Assembly (NCBI GenBank): GCA_964419605.1
Contig: CAYQQM010000001.1
Coordinates: 62,001 to 126,000, forward strand
DNA: 64,000 nucleotides
Direction: 5' to 3'
DNA from: JABFXX01 sp964419605
GTDB lineage: Bacteria > Myxococcota_A > Polyangia > Haliangiales > Haliangiaceae
Under the pieces are notes generated by a model. The model had not been told where the DNA came from. It searched no databases and saw nothing but the letters and a program-made list of their open reading frames with translations. Below, one piece after another: positions 33,893 through 41,728 of the stretch (position 1 is the first letter of the stretch; the number at the start of each line of letters is the position of its first letter). The translations under genes were made by a program, and so were the position numbers.

Positions 33893-35016
33893 AGCTGCCA
33901 GCGCTCCGATGCGACGCGATGTATCAGGCCCTGCTGCGCCCACACCGCGCCGGTATCGAGGTTCATCGCGATGGCACCGCACGTTGCAGCACCGTGTGGA
34001 GACTCGGGCGTCGACAGGTTCGTGCAGATGCTTTGCGGCGACCCATCGTCAGCGCCAAGTCGCTGCCACGCATCGTCGAGATCCGCGATCGGCGCCCGCT
34101 GCATGTCGGCCTGGAGCCAACGCATGCGGTCGAACGTCGTGCTGGTTTCCGGAACCTTGCTCCGCGCTGCGATGTCCGAATCGAGGCAGTGATTCGTATG
34201 GCAATACCAAGCACCGCCGGCGAACACTTGTTTGCGCCGGGTACCGCTCGCCTCGATCGCAAATGCATTCGTCCGATCCGCGACCATGTAGTGGCGCCCC
34301 GAGCCGATCGGACTACGCGCAATCACATCGCGGGCAGCCGCGGCGGTTCGCTCGCGAAGTGCACGACGCACGATCCCCGGCCACACCACGCCCAACGTTG
34401 CGTCGGTGGAATGCAGGTTATTGATCACCAGCCCGACGCGCGCTGCGTTCATGCCGGCCATTCCCAAACAGCCCGTCACAGTGAGCAAGCGAGCAGCTGG
34501 CCCGGTTGCCGATTCAGGAACGGACAGCACCATGACGTACGGAATCGCCGTCGCATGCATGTCCCAGGTTTGCGCCAGGATTCGTCCAGTTGGCGACTCG
34601 GCCCATAACACGCTGCACCCGTCGCCGCCCAGCTCACCCAAAGCGTGGACACCGGCTGCAGCGGGCTGCAATCGCGCATCGTCGTGGGTAGGCGCTGGCT
34701 GCCATGTACTCAAATCGGGATCGAGGTCGCGCAAATCGGTATAATGGTTGGCCACCACGACCGCCTCGGGCGATAGCTGCGCGCCCTCGGCAATTCCAAG
34801 TAGCTCGGCGTACACGTCGGAGTCGTAGCGCTCGAGCACCGGAAGGTGGGCTGCAGCGGCCGCAAGCACCTGAGCGCGCGATGAAAAGCTACTCACTTTG
34901 GTGCAGAGATACATTCGAATCTCCGCCACGGCTGCCACTTCGGTTCGAAAGTGCTCGCCGTGGATGCGGCCCCACTCGCGCGCACTCACCCCCGTTGGGA
35001 GATCGAGAACTCTCAC
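33889..35016 (-). CDS. C45-family N-acyltransferase/amidohydrolase (isopenicillin-acyltransferase-like)
   Basis: 375 residues. GGDGCSVLWAESPTGRIL contains Cys134, the self-processing nucleophile of the C45 peptidase family; AQTWDMHATAIPYV and VGLVINNLHSTDATLG are matching blocks. These Ntn-hydrolases split themselves before the Cys and then cleave or transfer acyl groups on amides. It lies between the large fusion and an aminotransferase, each overlapping by four bases. An N-acyl amino acid, possibly made by the GNAT domain of the fusion, is a plausible substrate. Confidence 0.85.
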   Translation of the reverse strand: MRVLDLPTGVSAREWGRIHGEHFRTEVAAVAEIRMYLCTKVSSFSSRAQVLAAAAAHLPVLERYDSDVYAELLGIAEGAQLSPEAVVVANHYTDLRDLDPDLSTWQPAPTHDDARLQPAAAGVHALGELGGDGCSVLWAESPTGRILAQTWDMHATAIPYVMVLSVPESATGPAARLLTVTGCLGMAGMNAARVGLVINNLHSTDATLGVVWPGIVRRALRERTAAAARDVIARSPIGSGRHYMVADRTNAFAIEASGTRRKQVFAGGAWYCHTNHCLDSDIAARSKVPETSTTFDRMRWLQADMQRAPIADLDDAWQRLGADDGSPQSICTNLSTPESPHGAATCGAIAMNLDTGAVWAQQGLIHRVASERWQL

Positions 35017-38000
35017 GGTTTCATCTCGCTGGCCGCAAGCGCTGCGGCCGCTGCAGCGATCTGATCCAGTGCGGGGATGATTCCGATCCGCCCGTTGGGA
35101 AACCGTCGAACGCGAATTCCGCGCAGTTCAAACGCAAGCGCAACTGCGGCAGGGTCACCGCCCGGATCAATCACGCGGTAGCCGCCCAGCCCGAAGCTGT
35201 TGTACGCACCGAGCGAGCGTTCGAGCGCTGCCGAAGCCGTCGCGATATCGAGTTGGCGCGCCGCGCGGAGTTGGTGATGTTGTCGCACGAGTGAGAGTTC
35301 GTCGCCGTCCCACGTCGAAATCAAGGTCAGCGGCGCAGACACAAACCACCGAGCAGCGACGTGGAGATAACCGGTTTGCCCGCCGCCCCACCATGTCAGG
35401 ACGTCGGGCATCACCCCAGTTGCTGGCGACAGAAATGCGCCCTTGCCAGAACGGTAACTGTGCGTCGTGGTCTCTACTGCAATCAGCGGAAGGTCCAGCT
35501 CCGAACGCAACGTTGCAAGCTCCGCCAGGAAATCGGCTGGCAGGACCCACCCCGTGCGCTCTTGAACCAACTCATAGACAAATCCGATCACGTTGTCTCG
35601 CCCGGCGGTCTCGACTGCTGAGCGTAGTGCACGGATGGATTCGCCTGTTCCCGCCACGGCCGGATGGGGAATACGCGGCCAGGAAAAATACGCCGGTCCG
35701 CCGCGATGCGTGTCCGGATCGCTCAGCGACCGCGTCGCGGCGACGGTGTGGCCGTAATATCCCCCCGTGAGCCCGATCGCGACCGTCGCCGATTTGCGAG
35801 TGAAGCGAACGAGGCGCAGTGCTTTGTCCACCGATTCATCGCGGCTCGACGTCAGGTACAGGTGCGGCAACTCTGGCACCAACGAGCTCACCCACTCGAT
35901 GGCGCGAATCGCAGCGGGTGTGGCGTAGTTCATCAGCGTGATCTTGTTGACCGCAGGCCCGAACAGCGCACCATGTGCCTCTGCAGCGACGAGAGAATCC
36001 GGCCCTGTCGCAAACGGTTTGGATAATCCCGAGGCGAGGTCGAGGCGAAAATTACCGCTGCTGACTCTCCGCGCGCACGACTCGCGCTTTGCATCCGGAT
36101 CGGGCTGATAGGGTCCGAGTGGAATGCGGTAGTACATCGCTTGACCTTCCGGATCTGCGTGTTGCCCCGTCATGACTTGGACCACATGCGCGCCAAAGGC
36201 GCGGTTCTTGTGCGTCAGCGCCGAAGCGCTGCGACCGATTCGATTGCGACCACTGACGTAGCGATAGCGCGATTCGCCGGTTTCGGTTTTGCGCGATGCG
36301 GCATCGCGAAGCTGCAGTTCCTTGAGGCGTCGGCCCACCCCCATGCCTCGATAGTCCGAGGCAACGGTAATTGCCGCAGAGTACATCGTGTTTCGACGTC
36401 CGAGCATCGGATCTGCGCTACAGCCATCGACGTCGCGATGGGATTCAAGCGCCCCACCGACGGCAACGCCGACCAGCTTCCAACGATCAGGCGATGTGGA
36501 CACCGTCGACGTTGCGGAGCCGCTCGGACCCTCAGCGACCGTTTGCGATGAAGCCTGTGCTTCGCAGATGACGAGTGAACCTTCCCGATCCGCAATCGCA
36601 GCGCGAATCTCAGCGACCGGCGTGCGATGGGTTAGAGTGTAGACCTGAGATTCCATGTCGATAATCTGCTGCAGATATGCGGTCGCTTCCTCGCGCGGCA
36701 CCTGGCGATATCGCAGTGTGGGTGGCGTCGGCAGCTCCGGGGGAGCAGCGTTGTCATCTTCCCACGATGGAGGTTGTTTGCCCTGATGCGCATCGAGCCA
36801 AGACAGCGATCTTCGAATCGCTTCAAACAGCTGATCGACCTCTCTGGAATGGTACGAATCGCTCAGGCGATATCGCGCGGTCCTGGTGCCCGCCCCAAAT
36901 ACGACCGCGCCGCGCCAAAACCGTTGGCCGAGAAATGCATCGAGGAGCGCTGACGTTGGTAGGTCAAACGCAAACGCGTAGCCCGTCGATCTCGGAAATT
37001 GCACGAGGTGCGGATAGGACGAGGCGATGGCGGCGAGCCGGGGCGCAACGAGCTTCTCGAGCCGCTCGGCGTGGCGGTTGGCGGCGACCATCTCAGCGTG
37101 AATTCGACCCCGCACCAAGGAGGCGCATTGAACGGATGCCGGTTCCGGGTCAGCAAATCGCGACATCACCACGCCGACCTGTGCGCGTTTCGCAAACGTG
37201 ACGGCGTCTGGGGCATCCTGCTGGCCTCGAGGGGTGAGCAATCGAAACTTCGAGTGCCATGCAAACGGACCACCTAAGCCGAATCCGACCTGAACCTCAT
37301 CGAAAACCAACAGGGTCTTGTGGAACCGCGTCAGAAGGCGCAATGCGCGAAAAAACCGCTCGGTTGCGTACCGGTCGCCACCCTCGCACTGCATCGGCTC
37401 GACGATGCAGCAGAAGTAGGTACCGGTCGCTAAGGCATCGTGCACCGCAGACAATGCGTGCACCTCAGCAGCGAGCAGTGCATCGCTTCGGCTCCGAGTT
37501 CCTGAGCCCCCCCCCCGGGGGACTTCCTGCGCAGCGCCGCTTTCTTTAGACCCCGAGCGGGTCATGCTGGATCCGCCGAATCGGTCCTTCAAGTGTCCGA
37601 TTTCGCCCGCAGCGATGGCCGCGTAAAAACCGTTCGGTGCCGTCGGTTGTTCAAGATGGGGGGTATCCCACACCGGAAACGGAGCGAACGTGCATTCGTA
37701 ACCCGCCAACTCAAAGGGCTTTCGCTTCGTCGGCGAGTGCGTAGCATGAAGCGCGAGCAGAGTTCGGCCGTGAAAACTGCCTTCAAAGGCCAGCACCCTG
37801 GTGGCAGCTGGGCGATCGCAGTTCATACGACACAGCGCCATCGCTTTTTCATTGGCCTCTGCGCCGCTAGACACAAATGCCACATGGGGCAGTCCCGGAA
37901 CCAGCTTGCGCAAAGCGGTCGCGTACTCGCTAGCTGCCCACGCGTCGTCCAGCGCCGTGTCGTCATTGCTGATCAGCGTGTCGGCAAACTCGCCCTCGGT

Positions 38001-39800
38001 GTAACTGCGAACCACGGCATCTTCGGCGAATCCCCCGACCACGGTTGCGGTTTGGCTCATTCCGTCGAGCACGGACAGCGGCTCGGCGTCGACCGAAACC
38101 ATCCACGGCCCCGCACTGCGCAAGTGATCAAACACCAGCGGCTTTTTGTCTTTGGGAACGCGGTCACCAGCGTACAACCGCTGCAGCCACGCCTCGCTCC
38201 CGGGAAGCGATCCAGCCGCCGGCCGGAGTAACGCCATCGGGCGCGGTCGGTCGAGCAAACTGCGAGCCGCTTCGGCGGATTCCTCCGCCTCGTGTTGCGC
38301 TTCGAGGCGGTCGAGATCGATGCTGGGCAGGAGCGCGGCAAGCTGGACATGCGGCGTTACCGCACCAAAGGCATTGTCGAGTACGGCGACCGGGTAGGTC
38401 ACATTGCGATGTGCCCACGCGCCCGCAGGTCGGTAGTTGCCACTGGTGCCAACCCCGCCAAACGGCAACTTTGGACTGGCGAAATTGGTCGAGCGATTGC
38501 GATTGAGCATTCCCGATCGGGTCCGAGCAAAAAACGGTTCAAAACGCGACTGGGTGAACACGGAGTTCACAAAGCCAAACGGACTCGCCGCCAGAATCGC
38601 GATCGCTTCATCGTCGTCTTCGACCACTTCAACGCAAAGATTCGGACCGAACAGTTCGACATCGGTATACCCGGGCACCTCGTGAACGCCGCTGGCCAGC
38701 CGATGTAGCGACGCGGTGCGAAACGCTCCGCCCGGCAGCGCGCGGCTCGGCACCACTACTTCGGCCCCTGCCCGCTCTGCCATGCCGAGGCACGCATCGA
38801 CCTTGGCCGCTGCCGTCATCGTGGACAGCGGGCCGGCAAACACGGCTGGATCCTCCGGCGAACCAAACTTCAGCGACCGCACGCAGTCTGCAAGCGCAGC
38901 CACAAACGCGTCCGCAATCTTGCGGTGGACGAGCACCCGATCCGTCGCTGTGCAGCGCTGCCCCGCACTGATATATCCACCGATGACGACTTCGTGAACG
39001 GCTTGTCGCAGCGCGCAGTCGTCCAACACCACGCACATGTTCTTGCCACCCATTTCGAGGGCGATCAGTAGCTCGGGTCGATCCACAGCCGCCGCCAAAA
39101 TCCTCTGGCCGACTGCCCAGCTCCCAGTAAAACACAGCCCATGCAGCTGCGGAGCGCGCACCATCGCGGCGCCTACCTCTCCGGTCCCTGCGACGACGTT
39201 GAGCGTGCCCGGAGGCAATTCCGCGGCTGCTGCCGCCTCGGCGTACCGCTGACCGCACAACGGGGTGATGTCGCTGGGCTTCACGACCACCGTGTTGCCC
39301 GCTGCCAGCGCCGGAATGACGTGCGCGTGGCACAGATGCAGTGGGAAGTTGAACGGCCCAATGACCCCCACGACCCCCAACGGGGCATAGCGCAGCGTTT
39401 CGCCGGGCGCTACCGGACCCGACTTTTGGTCGGCGGCCATGGCCGCACGGACCAGGTCGAACCGGTTTAGCAAGGTCGAGATCTCCGCCTTGGCCTCGCT
39501 TCGAATTTTTCCAGTTTCCCATACGATGGCATCGGCGAGCGCGTCGGCGCGAGCCGCAATCGCCTGCTTAAAGCGGCTTAGATGCTCCCAGCGCTCCGAC
39601 AGCGACCGCGCTCTCCACGCTGGCTGCGCCGCGGCTGCGGCGAGAGCGGCGTCGTGCACAGCTTCCACCGTATAACCGGTTTCAAAGACCACCGCCCCAT
39701 CCGCCGCCGGATTGCGCGAAACCAGAGCCTTTCCGGTGGGCGGAACAAACTGACCGCCGATGAAGTTGCCCAACGCCTGCATAAACATTGAGTAAACCAT
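35013..39800 (-). CDS. Aldehyde dehydrogenase / lysine-6-aminotransferase-like / GNAT / degenerate aminotransferase fusion
   Basis: About 1595 residues from ATG 39800 (39788 and 39782 also possible). Order: an AstD-like ALDH (about 1-480; ISAGQRC with catalytic Cys near 282, ELLIALEMGGKNMCV for the Glu); a class III aminotransferase (about 530-1020; SSGAEANEKAMAL, LLVFDEVQVGFG, TFAKRAQVG with PLP Lys near 871, like lysine 6-aminotransferases); a GNAT domain (about 1070-1235; DYRGMGVGRRL near 1150); then a second aminotransferase-like domain that lacks the PLP site (DEV replaced by ETT, Lys motif replaced by WWGGGQTGY). A G10 tract sits in the aminotransferase linker. The combination would turn lysine or an analogue into an acid and acetylate it; inference. 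Confidence 0.8.
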   Translation of the reverse strand: MVYSMFMQALGNFIGGQFVPPTGKALVSRNPAADGAVVFETGYTVEAVHDAALAAAAAQPAWRARSLSERWEHLSRFKQAIAARADALADAIVWETGKIRSEAKAEISTLLNRFDLVRAAMAADQKSGPVAPGETLRYAPLGVVGVIGPFNFPLHLCHAHVIPALAAGNTVVVKPSDITPLCGQRYAEAAAAAELPPGTLNVVAGTGEVGAAMVRAPQLHGLCFTGSWAVGQRILAAAVDRPELLIALEMGGKNMCVVLDDCALRQAVHEVVIGGYISAGQRCTATDRVLVHRKIADAFVAALADCVRSLKFGSPEDPAVFAGPLSTMTAAAKVDACLGMAERAGAEVVVPSRALPGGAFRTASLHRLASGVHEVPGYTDVELFGPNLCVEVVEDDDEAIAILAASPFGFVNSVFTQSRFEPFFARTRSGMLNRNRSTNFASPKLPFGGVGTSGNYRPAGAWAHRNVTYPVAVLDNAFGAVTPHVQLAALLPSIDLDRLEAQHEAEESAEAARSLLDRPRPMALLRPAAGSLPGSEAWLQRLYAGDRVPKDKKPLVFDHLRSAGPWMVSVDAEPLSVLDGMSQTATVVGGFAEDAVVRSYTEGEFADTLISNDDTALDDAWAASEYATALRKLVPGLPHVAFVSSGAEANEKAMALCRMNCDRPAATRVLAFEGSFHGRTLLALHATHSPTKRKPFELAGYECTFAPFPVWDTPHLEQPTAPNGFYAAIAAGEIGHLKDRFGGSSMTRSGSKESGAAQEVPRGGGSGTRSRSDALLAAEVHALSAVHDALATGTYFCCIVEPMQCEGGDRYATERFFRALRLLTRFHKTLLVFDEVQVGFGLGGPFAWHSKFRLLTPRGQQDAPDAVTFAKRAQVGVVMSRFADPEPASVQCASLVRGRIHAEMVAANRHAERLEKLVAPRLAAIASSYPHLVQFPRSTGYAFAFDLPTSALLDAFLGQRFWRGAVVFGAGTRTARYRLSDSYHSREVDQLFEAIRRSLSWLDAHQGKQPPSWEDDNAAPPELPTPPTLRYRQVPREEATAYLQQIIDMESQVYTLTHRTPVAEIRAAIADREGSLVICEAQASSQTVAEGPSGSATSTVSTSPDRWKLVGVAVGGALESHRDVDGCSADPMLGRRNTMYSAAITVASDYRGMGVGRRLKELQLRDAASRKTETGESRYRYVSGRNRIGRSASALTHKNRAFGAHVVQVMTGQHADPEGQAMYYRIPLGPYQPDPDAKRESCARRVSSGNFRLDLASGLSKPFATGPDSLVAAEAHGALFGPAVNKITLMNYATPAAIRAIEWVSSLVPELPHLYLTSSRDESVDKALRLVRFTRKSATVAIGLTGGYYGHTVAATRSLSDPDTHRGGPAYFSWPRIPHPAVAGTGESIRALRSAVETAGRDNVIGFVYELVQERTGWVLPADFLAELATLRSELDLPLIAVETTTHSYRSGKGAFLSPATGVMPDVLTWWGGGQTGYLHVAARWFVSAPLTLISTWDGDELSLVRQHHQLRAARQLDIATASAALERSLGAYNSFGLGGYRVIDPGGDPAAVALAFELRGIRVRRFPNGRIGIIPALDQIAAAAAALAASEMKP

Positions 39801-39861
39801 AAGTACCCACGGCTGTGTCGCGTCACCACGGACACGAGGCATCGTGGTAATAACGTTACTG

Positions 39862-41643
39862 ATGCCGTCTCTGCAGTTTCTGGCTGGTCCCATCGCAGGA
39901 CGGCGGTATTCCCTCGCCGAGGGCGATTACGTCATCGGCCGACGCGCCGACTGCCAGATTTTCGTACCCGACATGCGGGTTTCGCGGCAGCACGCCCGAC
40001 TGTGGCGCACGGGCGAGACGTGGTCCCTAGAAGACCTGGGATCCAACAACGGGACGTACATCAACGGAATAAAGGTTCAGTCGTCGATACAGCTGAAGCA
40101 CGACGACGAGATCGCAATTGCCAACAACCGGATCCGGGTCGAACTGGCCGACAAGTCCAGCGACGGCAGCAGGGCGCCAGATCCGCATTTGGTCACGATC
40201 GTCAATGTGCCTTCGCAGTCGCTGATCCGATCCCGCGATGACTCGCTCGGCGCAATGCCGATCGTGAGCTCGAGTATGGTCAGCATCACCGATCCCAAGG
40301 CGGTTCGGCTGATCGAGCGCAAACTCGATGCGCTGATCCGCATTCTGCACGCGACCGCGTCTTCCGGCTCGGCCAATGCGTTACTCGAAAAGCTCGTCGA
40401 GGCTCTCCTCGATGTATTTCCGCTCGCAGAAGACGTTGGTGTGCTCGTTGAGGAAGAGCGAACCAACGAGCTCCGCGTGCAATGTCAGCGCCATCGCCGG
40501 CAGCGCGGCAACTTTGAGCCGGGCTCGGTCGATAGCGCTGTCGACGGCCAGCTGCGCGTGCCTGGCACCATCATCGAGCACGTCGTCTCCGATCGCCGGG
40601 GTGTGCTGCTGGGCGAAGGCTCAGACAACGACGAAGCGATCGGGGCCCGTATGGGAGCGCCGCTCATTTACGCTGGGTCGCACTACGGCGTGGTCTACGT
40701 TGAGGCAGCACAGCAGATGTTTCGCCAGGAAGATGTCGACCTTTTGCAAGCCATTGCAACCCAAGCAGGCCTCGCGATTCACGCAACGCGAGTCGCGGCT
40801 CAGCTCGCAACGCGCGAGCGACTTGAACGAGATTTGCGCGTTGCTCGTCAAATCCAGCGTTCGCTACTGCCACCCGACGTGCCGCAAGTCGTCGGATTGG
40901 ACTTCGCCGTCCACTACGAGCCCGCCTACCAAATCGGCGGCGATTTTTACGATTTCATCTGGCACGATCCGTCGCACCTCGGCCTCGCTGTCGGCGACGT
41001 AGCGGGCAAGGCGATCAGCGCCGCGCTGTACATGGCGCGGCTGACGTCGGAGTTGCGGTCTCGTGCTGCGATCGCGCGCACACCCGCGCGGCTGCTGAGG
41101 CGGGTCAACCAAGAAATCGCACGCCTCGGCGACGACGGCATGTTCGCCACGCTGGTCTACTGCATTTACGACCTCGACACGCGGACCCTGGTATTCACCA
41201 ACGCTGGGCACTGCGTGCCGCTGTTGCGGCGAGGCGACCGTGTGTTTCCGCTGCAGGCGGAGCGCGCGCATACCCCTCCACTTGGAGTGGTGCCCGAACT
41301 CGAAGCCGGCGAGGCGCGCGTCCAACTTCATACGGGCGACGTTTTGATCATCGTTTCGGATGGAATCATCGAGTCGCGTGATGCCAACGGCAACGAATAC
41401 GGTGTCCACCGACTTTCTCGACGGATCCGCACGGCTCGTGGCTCGGCGCAGGACATCATTAAGGCGATTTTGGCCGATATCGATGCCCACGCCCATGACC
41501 AACATGAACAAGGTGACGACATGACCATCGTTGCGATGGCGATCGAGTCGCGGCGCGCCAAGCGCAAGACCACCACGATTCCGGGAGTCAATCCGGAAGA
41601 TAGCGGCACGTCGCTAACCCCCGACGAAGAAGAGTCCGACTGA
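39862..41643 (+). CDS. FHA-GAF-PP2C (RsbU/SpoIIE-type) protein phosphatase
   Basis: 593 residues from ATG 39862 (a GTG at 39844 is in frame). FHA domain at about 1-100 (YVIGRRADCQIFV, RVSRQHARLWR, GSNNGTYING) binds phosphothreonine. A GAF region at about 165-320 ends AIATQAGLAIHATR. A PPM/SpoIIE phosphatase follows: VARQIQRSLLPPDVPQV, QIGGDFYDF (metal-binding Asp), AVGDVAGKAISAALYM, FVFTNAGHC and VSDGIIESRDANG. Probably reverses a Ser/Thr kinase or anti-sigma pathway on sensing a small molecule. Divergent from the ALDH fusion, with only about 60 bases between. Confidence 0.9.
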   Translation: MPSLQFLAGPIAGRRYSLAEGDYVIGRRADCQIFVPDMRVSRQHARLWRTGETWSLEDLGSNNGTYINGIKVQSSIQLKHDDEIAIANNRIRVELADKSSDGSRAPDPHLVTIVNVPSQSLIRSRDDSLGAMPIVSSSMVSITDPKAVRLIERKLDALIRILHATASSGSANALLEKLVEALLDVFPLAEDVGVLVEEERTNELRVQCQRHRRQRGNFEPGSVDSAVDGQLRVPGTIIEHVVSDRRGVLLGEGSDNDEAIGARMGAPLIYAGSHYGVVYVEAAQQMFRQEDVDLLQAIATQAGLAIHATRVAAQLATRERLERDLRVARQIQRSLLPPDVPQVVGLDFAVHYEPAYQIGGDFYDFIWHDPSHLGLAVGDVAGKAISAALYMARLTSELRSRAAIARTPARLLRRVNQEIARLGDDGMFATLVYCIYDLDTRTLVFTNAGHCVPLLRRGDRVFPLQAERAHTPPLGVVPELEAGEARVQLHTGDVLIIVSDGIIESRDANGNEYGVHRLSRRIRTARGSAQDIIKAILADIDAHAHDQHEQGDDMTIVAMAIESRRAKRKTTTIPGVNPEDSGTSLTPDEEESD

Positions 41644-41687
41644 GATTGTAGCGATACGAGCTCGCCGCAAGGCATCAACACAATGCG

Positions 41688-41717
41688 TTGACAGCTGATA
41701 GGGTTGTTGACGATAGT
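41688..41717 (+). promoter_or_regulatory. Probable sigma-70-type promoter of PTS genes
   Basis: TTGACA at 41688-41693, an 18-base spacer, then GATAGT at 41712-41717. Transcription would begin about 41724, only a few bases before ATG 41729, so little or no leader. The -35 box matches the consensus exactly. Confidence 0.5.
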
Positions 41718-41728
41718 CCCGCCTCTAC

